DNA of 64,000 nt from Anaerotruncus rubiinfantis (GTDB lineage: Bacteria > Bacillota > Clostridia > Oscillospirales > Ruminococcaceae): contig NZ_FKLA01000009.1 of the NCBI RefSeq assembly GCF_900078395.1, positions 1,874,614 through 1,938,613 on the forward strand, given 5' to 3'. How positions within the stretch are numbered: position 1 is the stretch's first letter; each line of letters starts with the position of its first letter. Of this stretch, positions 1-8,442 are shown in pieces. The notes below the pieces were generated by a model. The model saw only the letters and a program-made list of their open reading frames with translations. It was not told where the DNA came from and made no database searches. The position numbers and the translations under genes are program-made.

Positions 1-208
1 CAATCCCGGTCACGATCGAAAGCAGCTGGGTTTTCCCTTGGAAAATTCCAAAAGCCGCGCCGCGGTTCTCCACATAGGTCAATTGCAGAAGTCCTGGAAT
101 CAGTGTCACCGAAGGCGCTCCCACAAGGGTCCCCAGTACCCAAATTTTCAGCAGCTGGTCTACGATCACCAATGCGGCAGCCGAAAGCAATATCAAACTT
201 ACTGTCAT
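1..208 (-). CDS. lspA: Signal peptidase II (lipoprotein signal peptidase), 5' part only
   Basis: The first 69 codons are present; the rest lies beyond the window edge. LspA is an inner-membrane aspartyl protease that cleaves the signal peptide of diacylglyceryl-modified prolipoproteins. The fragment begins with a hydrophobic helix, has the conserved DQ..K near residues 17-21 and the family motif N-R-G-A-A-F-G at residues 48-54. The catalytic aspartates would be in the missing part. The ATG at 208 follows a good GGAGGA ribosome site. The position directly after ileS matches the common ileS-lspA order of Firmicutes, although a hairpin separates them here. Confidence 0.9.
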   Translation of the reverse strand, partial: MTVSLILLSAAALVIVDQLLKIWVLGTLVGAPSVTLIPGLLQLTYVENRGAAFGIFQGKTQLLSIVTGI

Positions 209-231
209 GTTTTCCTCCCAATCGATGTGCC

Positions 232-256
232 GCAAACCGGACATCGCGCCGGTTTG
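232..256. repeat. Short inverted repeat between ileS and lspA
   Basis: CAAACCGG at 233-240 is the inverse complement of CCGGTTTG at 249-256, with an 8-nt spacer. It lies in the lspA leader just after the ileS terminator. It could fold in the mRNA; no T-run follows, so it is not an intrinsic terminator. Function unknown. Confidence 0.4.
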
Positions 257-270
257 GGAACCGGCATTTC

Positions 271-316
271 AAAAATCATGCGGCGCTTAAATAGGTCTTT
301 AAGCGCCGCATTTTTT
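271..316. terminator. Bidirectional intrinsic terminator after ileS
   Basis: An 11-bp perfect stem (279-289 with 300-310) with a 10-nt loop is flanked by six T on the plus side (311-316) and by five T when read on the minus strand (271-275). It lies 11 bp after the ileS stop codon and suits termination or attenuation between ileS and lspA. Confidence 0.75.
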
Positions 317-327
317 CATTTGGTTTA

Positions 328-3126
328 TCAGCCGATGATCTGTGCGCAGCGTGCACAAAGGGTCGGATGCTTGGCATCAGCCCCAACAGAGTCGCTGTGC
401 GCCCAGCAGCGCGGACAAAGTTCACCATCCGCCTTGGCCACGTCAACGGTAAACAGGCCGTTCGCACCGGAGAACCTGCCCTCCCCGCCCTTTTCCAGAA
501 CCACCTGGGAAACGATAAACACCGGCGCCAAATCCTTTTCCACACTGGAAAGGAATGCGAAGGTCTCGTCATCCGCAGCGTGCAGGATGACCTTCGCTTC
601 CAGCGATTTACCGATCATCTTGGCGTTGCGGGCATCTTCCAACGCCTTAAGCACATCGTCGCGCACCTCATGGATGCGATCCCATTTGGCAATAAACGCA
701 CTGTCAACCAGGTTGCCGCAGTATTTCGGAATCTCGTTAAACATAACCGAAGCACTGTCATAATTCTTGTCGGCGGGCAGATAGCTCCATACCTCTTCCG
801 CTGTGAACGGGATAATGGGCGCAAACACCAGCGTAAGCCCGCGCAGGATGGTATAGATCGCGGTTTGTGCCGCACGGCGGTTTTTGGAATCCGCCGCTTC
901 GACATAGAGCCGGTCCTTGAGCACATCGAGGTAGAAGTTCGACATATCGATTGTGCAGAAATTATGCAGCGCGTGATAGATGATGTGGAATTCAAAATTG
1001 TCGTAGGCCTCGGAAGTGGTCTTTACGAGACCATCAAACCGCGCCAGAGCCCATTTATCGAGATCGGTCAGCTCCGCAAAGGGAACCATATCCCTGTTGG
1101 GATCAAAGTCATAGAGGTTGCCGAGGATATAACGCGCCGTGTTGCGGATCTTGCGGTAAACCTCGGAAAGCTGCTTGAGGATGTCGTTCGAGATGCGGAT
1201 ATCCGCGTGGTAATCGGCCGAAGCGACCCACAGGCGCAGGATGTCCGCGCCGTATTTGTCGGTGATCTCATGCGGTTCCATACCGTTGCCAAGGGACTTG
1301 CTCATCTTGCGGCCTTCCCCATCGACCACCCAGCCGTGGGTGCAGACGGTCTTATAAGGCGCGACGCCTTTCCACGCAACCGAAGTGAGCAGCGACGACT
1401 GGAACCAGCCGCGGTACTGATCGGTACCCTCGAGATAGAGGTCCACAGGCCAGGTCAATTCCGAATTGTCATGGATGGTGGAGGCATAGGACGTGCCGGA
1501 ATCGAACCAGACATCCATGATGTCGGTCTCCTTGGTGAATTCGGTGCTGCCGCAGTATTTGCACTGGGTGCCCTTCGGCAGGATATCCTTGGCGTCGGTG
1601 GTGTACCAGGCGTCGGAGCCCTCCTTGCGGAAGAGCGCGGCGACAGCCGCAATACTCTCCTCATCCACATGGTATTTCCCGCAGTTTTTGCAGTAGAAGA
1701 TCGGAATCGGCACACCCCAGGTGCGCTGGCGCGAAATGCACCAGTCGCTGCGATCACGCACCATGTTGATCATGCGGCCGCGGCCCCACTCAGGGATAAA
1801 GTTGACCTTTTCAATCTCTGCGATTGTCTGCTCCTTGATGTCGTCCACCGAGCAGAACCACTGTTCGGTGGCCCGATAGATGATCGGCTCCTTGCAGCGC
1901 CAGCAATGCGGATACTGGTGGATAATCTTCTCGATCGCAAAGAGATTTTTGGTTTCCTCAAGTTTCTGCGCAATCGCCTTATTGGCGTCGTCGGTGGAAA
2001 GGCCGGAAAATTCGCCCGCCAGTTCAGTCAGCTTGCCGTATTTGTCGACGGGCACAACCACTTCGATTTCCGGATAGTGCTGTGCACAGACATCAAAGTC
2101 CTCGACACCGTGACCAGGCGCGGTATGGACGCATCCGGTACCGCTCTCAAGGGTGACATGGTCTCCCAGGATAACCGGCGACTGACGGTCGAGGAATGGA
2201 TGCTGATAGGTGATATATTCGAGCTCCTCGCCCATGCAGGTGCCCAGGATCTCATAATCTTCGATCTTGGCGGCCTTCATTGTGGAGGCAACCAGCTCTT
2301 TTGCCATGACAAGGTATTCGCCGTTCGCCTTGACAACGCAGTATTCAAACGCCGGACCGACACAGATGGCCATATTGCCCGGAAGCGTCCAGGTGGTCGT
2401 GGTCCAGATTACGATTGAAGTCTTGGAAAGATCGGCGGCGCCCATCCGAGTGAGCACGCCGTTCTTGTCGTCAATCACATTGAACTTGACGTAAATCGAA
2501 TAGCATTTGTCCTCCTGGTATTCGATCTCCGCTTCCGCCAGAGCGGTCTCGCAGTGCGCACACCAGTAGACCGGCTTGAGACCTTTATAGATATAGCCTT
2601 TGTTGGCCATCGCGCCGAAGATTTCGATCTGGCGCGCTTCAAATTCCGGTTTCAAAGTCAGATAGGGATTGTCGTAGTCAGCGACGGTGCCGAGACGTTT
2701 GAACTGTTCCTTCTGATTGCCCACAAAACGCAGCGCAAAATCGTGGCAGACCTTCCGCAGTTCAATGGGGGTGATGTCCTTGCTCACGCCGATTTCCTTA
2801 AGCGCTTTAAGCTCGATCGGCAGACCGTGGGTATCCCACCCGGGGATATACGGGGCCTTATATCCGGACAGGTTCTTCTGGCGGATGATGATATCCTTCA
2901 GCACCTTATTGAGCGCGGTACCCAGATGGATGTTCGCATTCGCGTACGGCGGGCCGTCATGAAACATGTAGAGCGGCTTGCCTTCGTTTTTTTCGATCAT
3001 CTTGTAGTAGAGGCGCTCCTCATCCCATTTTTTCACCATGCCGGGCTCCTTCTGGGGAAGTGCGGCGCGCATGGAGAAATCCGTTTTGGGCAGGTTCAAG
3101 GTCTTGCTGTAATCCTGTTCGGACAT
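328..3126 (-). CDS. ileS: Isoleucyl-tRNA synthetase
   Basis: Class I aminoacyl-tRNA synthetase charging tRNA-Ile in the cytoplasm and hydrolysing mis-activated valine. The 932 residues match the bacterial family length. The HIGH-type signature (PPYANANIHLG) is at about residues 59-69 and KMSKS at 607-611. The C-terminal zinc-binding piece shows CPRC and CARC pairs, placing it in the zinc-tail bacterial type. The ATG at 3126 follows AAGGAGAG. It stands between divIVA and lspA, the usual Firmicutes arrangement, 38 nt after divIVA and probably cotranscribed with the division genes. No T-box leader is visible directly upstream. Confidence 0.98.
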   Translation of the reverse strand: MSEQDYSKTLNLPKTDFSMRAALPQKEPGMVKKWDEERLYYKMIEKNEGKPLYMFHDGPPYANANIHLGTALNKVLKDIIIRQKNLSGYKAPYIPGWDTHGLPIELKALKEIGVSKDITPIELRKVCHDFALRFVGNQKEQFKRLGTVADYDNPYLTLKPEFEARQIEIFGAMANKGYIYKGLKPVYWCAHCETALAEAEIEYQEDKCYSIYVKFNVIDDKNGVLTRMGAADLSKTSIVIWTTTTWTLPGNMAICVGPAFEYCVVKANGEYLVMAKELVASTMKAAKIEDYEILGTCMGEELEYITYQHPFLDRQSPVILGDHVTLESGTGCVHTAPGHGVEDFDVCAQHYPEIEVVVPVDKYGKLTELAGEFSGLSTDDANKAIAQKLEETKNLFAIEKIIHQYPHCWRCKEPIIYRATEQWFCSVDDIKEQTIAEIEKVNFIPEWGRGRMINMVRDRSDWCISRQRTWGVPIPIFYCKNCGKYHVDEESIAAVAALFRKEGSDAWYTTDAKDILPKGTQCKYCGSTEFTKETDIMDVWFDSGTSYASTIHDNSELTWPVDLYLEGTDQYRGWFQSSLLTSVAWKGVAPYKTVCTHGWVVDGEGRKMSKSLGNGMEPHEITDKYGADILRLWVASADYHADIRISNDILKQLSEVYRKIRNTARYILGNLYDFDPNRDMVPFAELTDLDKWALARFDGLVKTTSEAYDNFEFHIIYHALHNFCTIDMSNFYLDVLKDRLYVEAADSKNRRAAQTAIYTILRGLTLVFAPIIPFTAEEVWSYLPADKNYDSASVMFNEIPKYCGNLVDSAFIAKWDRIHEVRDDVLKALEDARNAKMIGKSLEAKVILHAADDETFAFLSSVEKDLAPVFIVSQVVLEKGGEGRFSGANGLFTVDVAKADGELCPRCWAHSDSVGADAKHPTLCARCAQIIG

Positions 3127-3164
3127 TGGACATATCTCTCCTTGTTGAAACTTTTTGTCAAAGC

Positions 3165-3917
3165 TTATTTTTTGCGTTTATCGTCGTCACGACGGATATC
3201 AAACTCCTTGCCGAACTTGAGCGGTCCGAAACGGGATTCCCGCTTGGCTGGGCGCTCAGGCTGCGGTTCGGGCTCATAACGGTCTTCCGTGGTATATTCA
3301 AGCTTCTGCTCGGTATATTCCAGCTGCTCCTCCACCGGTGGCAGGTCATCGGCGTAGTCTTCCGCTGGAAGCTGTTGGTCATCGTAGTCTTCCGAAGCCT
3401 CGGAAGACTCATAAACGGGCTGCGGCTCCGGAGCCGGTGAAGACGCGCTCGCGGCTTCCAGGAAATCCTGATCCACCGGAATCGAACTGATCAGCTCGAG
3501 ATGCTGTTTATAAAGCAGCTGCAACTTGCTTTTAAAGGTTGCCACCTCGCGCTGCAGGCGGATATAGGCGTTCTGCTCCTTTTCGATGGCGTGCTTCGCA
3601 TTTTCGACGAGCATGCCGGCCTGAACCTTAGCATCCTCGACAATCGACGCCGCCTTTGCTTTTGCCTCGCGCACGACGCTGTCCCCCAGCTTCTGCGCGC
3701 CGATGAGCGCGGAGCGCAGGCTTTCTTCATCCTGCTTATATTCCTCCAACTTGTCCGCAAGCACCATCATTTTATGTTCCAGATCGCGGTTCTGCGCGAT
3801 CAGATCATTCATCTCATCCGCCACCTGATTGAGGTAGGCGTCGACCTCTTCCGCCTTGTAGCCGCGGCCCATTCCTTTGTCAAATTTTTTGCCGGCAATA
3901 TCGCTCGGATTCAGCAC
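3165..3917 (-). CDS. divIVA: DivIVA-family septum/pole-targeting protein
   Basis: Cytoplasmic coiled-coil scaffold that binds negatively curved membrane and places division and wall-synthesis proteins. The N-terminal DivIVA domain shows FDKGMGRGYKAEEVDAYL at about residues 13-30, followed by a long coiled coil (about 30-145). A low-complexity acidic/proline-rich tail (about 160-235) ends in a basic patch, RRDDDKRKK. The tail makes it longer (250 aa) than B. subtilis DivIVA, which is common in Clostridia. The start is GTG at 3917 after GGGGGA. It sits 26 nt after ylmH, in the ylm cluster. Confidence 0.95.
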   Translation of the reverse strand: MLNPSDIAGKKFDKGMGRGYKAEEVDAYLNQVADEMNDLIAQNRDLEHKMMVLADKLEEYKQDEESLRSALIGAQKLGDSVVREAKAKAASIVEDAKVQAGMLVENAKHAIEKEQNAYIRLQREVATFKSKLQLLYKQHLELISSIPVDQDFLEAASASSPAPEPQPVYESSEASEDYDDQQLPAEDYADDLPPVEEQLEYTEQKLEYTTEDRYEPEPQPERPAKRESRFGPLKFGKEFDIRRDDDKRKK

Positions 3918-3943
3918 AATGAAACATCCCCCTTATCGGATTT

Positions 3944-4708
3944 TTACACATATTTTTTGCATAAAATCTGAAGTCTGCCCTTTTTTGTCGTATGCGCGAC
4001 CTGCGCAAAAAGGAATTTCCCATACCCGCGGATGCTCAGCACATCCCCTTCGTCAAGGTTCCAGGATGTCTCGGTTTTCACGGCGCCGTTGACGCTCACA
4101 AGCTGCGCGCGGATCATCTGCGCGGATTTTTCGCGGGAAAGCTTTGTGACGGAGGCAACCAGGCAGTCGAGCCGCAAAGACGGCACGTTGGCCACCCGGT
4201 CCTCGTAGCGGTGCAGCACAGGCAACGGCTCCGTATAGCCCCGCGTGACCCGCACGCCGCACCTGCCGACCTTTGTAAGCTCAGATTGAATGAGCGGGGC
4301 GATCTTGTCGCTTACGAACAGGACGGCGCGGCCCTGCTCCACCAGGATGTCCCCCACCGCCTCCCGCCCGATCTGCAGGCCGGTCAGTGAACCGAGAAAA
4401 TCCCGGTGCCCAAGCGCGTCCTCCTCGCGGAAGGACACAGTCAGCGGTTCAATCGGGAACGCCCAATCGGCGGGTTCTTCAAAAGGCGCGAAAACGCCGA
4501 GCATCACCCGCTCTCCGTCGGGATGCCCCGCAAAGAAAACATAATTATCATAACCCGCTGACGCGGCAAGCCGCCGGGCCAGCAAAGCCTGATGCAGATC
4601 AAGGAAAGCTGAAAAACGCGTGATGTGTTTTTCCTGCGCGATTGTAAAGAGATCACGGACATGGGCCGCAAACGCCCGATCCTGTTTCTCCTCCATTCCC
4701 GGGATCAT
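3944..4708 (-). CDS. ylmH: YlmH-family S4-domain RNA-binding protein
   Basis: Homologue of YlmH, which lies in the Firmicutes/cyanobacterial division cluster and carries a C-terminal S4 RNA-binding domain; relatives act on ribosomes with stalled nascent chains. The 254-aa protein has the alpha/beta YlmH N-terminal region and an S4 domain from about residue 180 (LRLDCLVASVTKLSREK, then VSVNG and GDVLSIRG). Its ATG overlaps the sepF stop by one base (TGATG), so translation is probably coupled. An in-frame ATG four codons later is an alternative start. No free-standing ribosome site is visible. Confidence 0.88.
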   Translation of the reverse strand: MIPGMEEKQDRAFAAHVRDLFTIAQEKHITRFSAFLDLHQALLARRLAASAGYDNYVFFAGHPDGERVMLGVFAPFEEPADWAFPIEPLTVSFREEDALGHRDFLGSLTGLQIGREAVGDILVEQGRAVLFVSDKIAPLIQSELTKVGRCGVRVTRGYTEPLPVLHRYEDRVANVPSLRLDCLVASVTKLSREKSAQMIRAQLVSVNGAVKTETSWNLDEGDVLSIRGYGKFLFAQVAHTTKKGRLQILCKKYV

Positions 4709-5160
4709 CAGAAGAACACGCCGTTGCTTTCCAGTTCGTCAAGCAGATCGCCCATAATATCGACATTGTACGGCGTAATGATATAGGTGCTGTTTGCAAC
4801 GCGTTTAATCTGGCCATTGTTGGCATAGGCCACGCCGGACAGAAAGTCGATCAGCCTGCGGGAGACGTCTTTATTGGTCGATTCAAGATTCAGAACGACC
4901 GTGCGCTTATCATTGAGATGGTCGGCCACGGTGGAGGCATCATCGAAGCGTTCCGGCTTCACAAGCACCACCTGAAGCTGGGTCGTGGCATGGATGTTGA
5001 CCACCTTATTGCCGCGTTTCCCACTTTCGGTATGCACCGGAGAATCTTCGGCCGGAGCTTCCGCACGAGGCGTTTCATTCGAGATGAAATCCACATCATC
5101 CTCGTAATATTCATCCTCAGGAATTCCGATGAAATTCTTGAATTTGTCCATGATTCCCAT
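4708..5160 (-). CDS. sepF: Cell division protein SepF
   Basis: SepF binds FtsZ filaments and the membrane, bundling and anchoring the Z-ring. The 150-aa protein begins with a short amphipathic-type N-terminus (MGIMDKFKNFIG) that fits its membrane anchor, then an acidic linker (about 12-45), then the SepF core (about 55-150) with VVLVKPERFDDA, VVLNLES and RLIDFLSGVAYA. An upstream in-frame start would add 15 residues with no homology and no ribosome site. The ATG at 5160 follows GAGAGGG. It is translationally coupled to ylmH; ylmG, usually next to it, is not present here. Confidence 0.95.
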   Translation of the reverse strand: MGIMDKFKNFIGIPEDEYYEDDVDFISNETPRAEAPAEDSPVHTESGKRGNKVVNIHATTQLQVVLVKPERFDDASTVADHLNDKRTVVLNLESTNKDVSRRLIDFLSGVAYANNGQIKRVANSTYIITPYNVDIMGDLLDELESNGVFF

Positions 5161-5211
5161 AAAAACATCCCTCTCACTATTTTTATTGCGAACGCAGTGC
5201 AGCAATAAAAT

Positions 5212-5934
5212 TTACGGTTGCGGATAGATCCTGCGGCCGAACATCGCGCTGCCGATCCGCACGAGGTTGGAGCCGTGCTTGACCGCAAGCGTGTAATCGT
5301 CCGACATGCCCATCGACAAAAAATCCATATTGATATTATCTATTTTTTTGTCCCCAATGTCAACAAATAGTTTATACAAACTGGAAAAATGCCGTTCCTT
5401 TTCCAGCTCGCTGTCATCCACTGGCGGAATCGACATAATCCCGCGGACGCGCAGGCGTGAAAAGCCGGTGATCGACCCCAAAAAGTCCTCCAGCTTATCC
5501 GCTTCCACCCCGGATTTTGTCAATTCGCTTCCAATATTTACTTCCACCAGGCAATCCATCGTTTTATCGTGTTTTTCACACTGGCGTTCGATTTCCTGTG
5601 CAAGCGCAAAGCTGTCGAGCGATTGAATCATTGTGACTTTATCGATGATCTGGCGGACTTTATTGGTTTGCAGATGCCCAATAAAGTGGATTTCCACGCC
5701 GTCCTTGCGGTAGCTGTCATACTTCGCGAGCAGTTCCTGCGCACGGTTTTCCCCCAGCAGCCTTACGCCCGCGGCGATCGCTTCATTGACCCGTTCGGCC
5801 GGGACCGTCTTGGTGACGGCCATGAGCCGCACATCCGCGGGATTCCTGCCGCACTGGGCACAGGCACGTTCTATACTCTCCGTAATACACTGGACCGAAG
5901 CCTTCACCGATCCGTCATTTAAGCCGTTTGTCAT
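5212..5934 (-). CDS. yggS: YggS/YlmE-family PLP homeostasis protein
   Basis: Single-domain alanine-racemase-fold protein that binds pyridoxal phosphate and keeps its level balanced; no catalytic activity is established for the family. At 240 aa it has the normal length. Family motifs visible are LMAVTKTVP near residue 40 (PLP lysine), GENRAQEL, HFIGHLQTNK, and the C-terminal LSMGMSDDY followed by VRIGSAMFG. It overlaps the end of the HlyD-like gene by 20 nt and precedes sepF by 51 nt, as in many Firmicutes ylm clusters. Confidence 0.95.
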   Translation of the reverse strand: MTNGLNDGSVKASVQCITESIERACAQCGRNPADVRLMAVTKTVPAERVNEAIAAGVRLLGENRAQELLAKYDSYRKDGVEIHFIGHLQTNKVRQIIDKVTMIQSLDSFALAQEIERQCEKHDKTMDCLVEVNIGSELTKSGVEADKLEDFLGSITGFSRLRVRGIMSIPPVDDSELEKERHFSSLYKLFVDIGDKKIDNINMDFLSMGMSDDYTLAVKHGSNLVRIGSAMFGRRIYPQP

Positions 5935-7156
5935 TGTATAACTGGGTGCCTCCTATCACAACTTCATCGAACTGCTGCAGGCCGGTATAAACTGTACCGC
6001 TCATATATTCCGGGTCGTTTTCCCGGCATAGGACGAATCCCACATCCTCGTAAATGACCGTGATCGGGCGAAAAACCAGTTTTTCGCCCAAGACGATATA
6101 GACCCCTTTCTGGGTACCGTTAAAACGGATGGCCGAATCGCTCACCCGAAGCCCGGTGATCGATTTGAACCGTACCTCCACCTGCGTCACCCGCAGGTTC
6201 ACCAGCGCTTCACTGATGTAGTCGGTTTCAAATATCACAACCGCGTCCGGTTCGTCGCGTTTCGTGTTGACATATTTTACGGTCGCGGGAACCGGCTTCT
6301 GACCACTGATGTTGAAGTCAAGGGTTACCGTCGCACCTTCGCGGTAGCGGCTGGCCTCGTCCGATGTGACAACCGCCGCGAAATACCAGAGATGGCTGGT
6401 CATCAGTTTTCCGACGCGTTTGGAAGCGGAAATCTTATTGGAATTGATAAGCTTGACGAGCTCCTCCGGGGTCAGTTCATCAAGGGCGTCCATATCCACC
6501 TTGTCCTCCAACCCGTCGATCGTACGGATGAAGTAACCCGGCTGCGGCGCTTTGATCACATCCGGCTCCGCTTCGATTTTTCCGCGGTAGTATTCCTCCT
6601 CGGCTTTGAGCTGCTCAATCGCACCGTTAAAATCAGTCTGTTTTCCGGTGGCGATCTGCTTGGTGTTCATCAGCACCAGCAGCTTGTCCGACATTGTCTT
6701 GAGCTCCAGGAGCGATTCCCGGTTGACCGCGTCGATGATCCCACCAAGCTCGCTGAAGATCTGCTTGTTGAGCACGTCAGTATGTGCAAATGAGGTGGTG
6801 CCCGGGTCCTGCGCCTTTTCGAGCAGCTGACGCTGGTTCTCAAGTTCCCGCAGGGTGCGGATATTTGCGATGTCCTCCTCGCTGTCATAGATCTCCGCGA
6901 GCGTGGTGCCAGGAGAAACCTTGCTCCCGTCGCTGGTTACATAGGTGGCTACCCCGCCGGTAATAAAGTCGTCGAGAAGGATCTCGCGGCGCAGCGCGAT
7001 ACCGGTCAGCTTGGTGCTTTCCGCCACGGTATATGGGTTCGCAGTCTCCGTCTTATATTGCGAATTTGTGTACCGGTAAATTTGCAGCCCGACATAGCCC
7101 AGCAGAAATAGCGCAAGCGTACCGAGCACAATCCGCTGCGTAAAGGTATTTTTCAT
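5915..7156 (-). CDS. HlyD-like membrane protein next to the division cluster
   Basis: A 413-aa protein with one N-terminal membrane segment (about residues 8-26) and a large presumably extracytoplasmic part. The region after the helix resembles a HlyD/barrel-sandwich domain (TGIALRREILL..GGVATYV..GSKVSPGTTLAEIYDSEED), followed by a helical hairpin (about 85-190) and a second beta-rich half. Proteins of this kind are common beside hfq, yggS and sepF in Clostridia, but their job is not established; no ABC or RND partner is encoded nearby. The context suggests an envelope or division role, which is inference. It overlaps yggS and lies 21 nt after hfq. Confidence 0.75.
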   Translation of the reverse strand: MKNTFTQRIVLGTLALFLLGYVGLQIYRYTNSQYKTETANPYTVAESTKLTGIALRREILLDDFITGGVATYVTSDGSKVSPGTTLAEIYDSEEDIANIRTLRELENQRQLLEKAQDPGTTSFAHTDVLNKQIFSELGGIIDAVNRESLLELKTMSDKLLVLMNTKQIATGKQTDFNGAIEQLKAEEEYYRGKIEAEPDVIKAPQPGYFIRTIDGLEDKVDMDALDELTPEELVKLINSNKISASKRVGKLMTSHLWYFAAVVTSDEASRYREGATVTLDFNISGQKPVPATVKYVNTKRDEPDAVVIFETDYISEALVNLRVTQVEVRFKSITGLRVSDSAIRFNGTQKGVYIVLGEKLVFRPITVIYEDVGFVLCRENDPEYMSGTVYTGLQQFDEVVIGGTQLYNDKRLK

Positions 7157-7177
7157 AATAAGAAATACTCCGATCGG

Positions 7178-7426
7178 TCAGTCCGTATTTTCCTTATCGT
7201 TCTCAGCGGATTCCAGGATGCTGATCGGCTTTGAAGGGATGATGGTCGAAATTGCATGTTTATATACGAGATTCTGTCTGCCTTCGCAGTCCAAAATGAC
7301 TGTAAAGGAATCAAACCCTTTCACCACGCCCTTGAACTGGAACCCGTTGGTCAGATAGATGGTGACAGTGATCTTCTCACGCCTCGCCTGATTCAGAAAG
7401 ACATCCTGTAAATTGAGCTGTTTCAT
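7178..7426 (-). CDS. hfq: RNA chaperone Hfq
   Basis: Hexameric Sm-like RNA chaperone. The 82 residues contain the Hfq core: [23 protein letters not shown] (Sm1), [14 protein letters not shown], and [14 protein letters not shown] (Sm2, the YKHA signature), followed by a short acidic tail. The ATG follows AGGAGGC. The gene lies directly after miaA, a widely conserved order, but also has a good promoter inside the miaA 3' end (7483-7511). A small hairpin sits immediately before its ribosome site. Confidence 0.98.
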   Translation of the reverse strand: MKQLNLQDVFLNQARREKITVTIYLTNGFQFKGVVKGFDSFTVILDCEGRQNLVYKHAISTIIPSKPISILESAENDKENTD

Positions 7427-7438
7427 GTTTTGCCTCCT

Positions 7439-7454
7439 GGCTGGAAAACCAGCC
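7439..7454 (-). promoter_or_regulatory. Hairpin abutting the hfq ribosome binding site
   Basis: Read on the minus strand, GGCTGG-TTTT-CCAGCC forms a perfect 6-bp stem with a T4 loop and ends right before the AGGAGG Shine-Dalgarno sequence of hfq. It could modulate ribosome access or protect the 5' end. No T-run follows, so it is not a terminator. Confidence 0.45.
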
Positions 7455-7479
7455 TCACTGATAAGAGCTGTATAACTAG

Positions 7480-8442
7480 TTAATTATAGCATATTATCCC
7501 GCTCTTGTGAACTACGTTTTCTGCTTCCCTTGCAAGCTCTCCGGCAGAATCAAAATGGTCGGCCAAAAGCCAGTGAACCCTTTCATCCCGCCGGAACCAT
7601 GAAAGCTGGCGTTTGGCATATCTTCTTGTTGCCTGTTTGAGATTCCCGACACAATTCTCGAGCGTTTCCTCCCCGTCGAGATACGGCTGCAGCTCTTTGT
7701 AACCGATCGCCTGCATGGCAGTCCCTCCATAGATGCGGCTGATTTCGCGCGCTTCTTCCACGAGCCCTGCCGCAAGCATTCCGTCTACCCGGCGGTTAAT
7801 ACGCTCATAGAGCCGGCTGCGATCCTCAAATGTGATGCCGATCACGCACGGCAGATAGCGGGCCGGCGCAAGCCTTGAACGCCGTTGGTGTTCGCTCATC
7901 GGGATGCCCGTGAGCCGGTAAACCTCCAATGCGCGCAGGATTCTGCCCAGATTGTTGGGGTGCAGCTTTTCCGCGAGCGCGGGGTCCACCCGGCGCAGCT
8001 CTTCAAGCATCGCTTCGTTTCCGCGTTCGGCCGCCTGCGCATGAAGCGTCCGCCGGAGCGCTGGGTCGTTTTCGATCTCGGTGAGATCGAGGTTGTCGAT
8101 CACCGCATTCACATAAAGCCCGGTGCCGCCCGCGAGAACCGGGAGCTTACCTCGCGCGGATACCTCTGCGATCGCATCATGTGCAAGCTTTGTGTAATCC
8201 GCGACGGAAAAAGCGGTATTGTCCGGTTCGGCAAAATCAATCAGATGGTGCGGGATACCCTGCATCTCCTCCCGCGTCGGCTTTGCGGTTGCAATTTCCA
8301 TACGCCGGTAAATCTGCATTGAATCGGCCGATATCACTTCGCCGTCAAATGCTTTTGCCAGCGCGACCGCAAGCGCGGTTTTTCCAGAAGCAGTTGGCCC
8401 AACCACCGCGATGAGTGGGATTCTTTTCTTTTCCTGCATCAT
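7480..8442 (-). CDS. miaA: tRNA dimethylallyltransferase
   Basis: Transfers a dimethylallyl group from DMAPP to A37 of tRNAs reading UNN codons, the step before MiaB thiomethylation; miaB lies a few genes away. The 320-aa protein has the P-loop GPTASGKT at 15-22, then [32 protein letters not shown], and [17 protein letters not shown] near the C-terminus, all typical. The ATG directly abuts the mutL stop; a second ATG follows at once (8439). The order mutS-mutL-miaA-hfq is a classical conserved cluster. Confidence 0.97.
   Translation of the reverse strand: MMQEKKRIPLIAVVGPTASGKTALAVALAKAFDGEVISADSMQIYRRMEIATAKPTREEMQGIPHHLIDFAEPDNTAFSVADYTKLAHDAIAEVSARGKLPVLAGGTGLYVNAVIDNLDLTEIENDPALRRTLHAQAAERGNEAMLEELRRVDPALAEKLHPNNLGRILRALEVYRLTGIPMSEHQRRSRLAPARYLPCVIGITFEDRSRLYERINRRVDGMLAAGLVEEAREISRIYGGTAMQAIGYKELQPYLDGEETLENCVGNLKQATRRYAKRQLSWFRRDERVHWLLADHFDSAGELAREAENVVHKSGIICYN
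7483..7511 (-). promoter_or_regulatory. Promoter for hfq inside the miaA 3' end
   Basis: Minus strand TTCACA-N17-TATAAT, one base away from the sigma-A consensus over the two boxes. A perfect palindrome TAACTAGTTA (7473-7482) covers the likely start-site region. It would allow hfq transcription independent of miaA. Confidence 0.65.

Noticed and set aside
367..2418. Long plus-strand open frame opposite ileS (683 codons)
   Set aside because: Mirror of a certain gene in GC-rich DNA; no ribosome site and no family resemblance.
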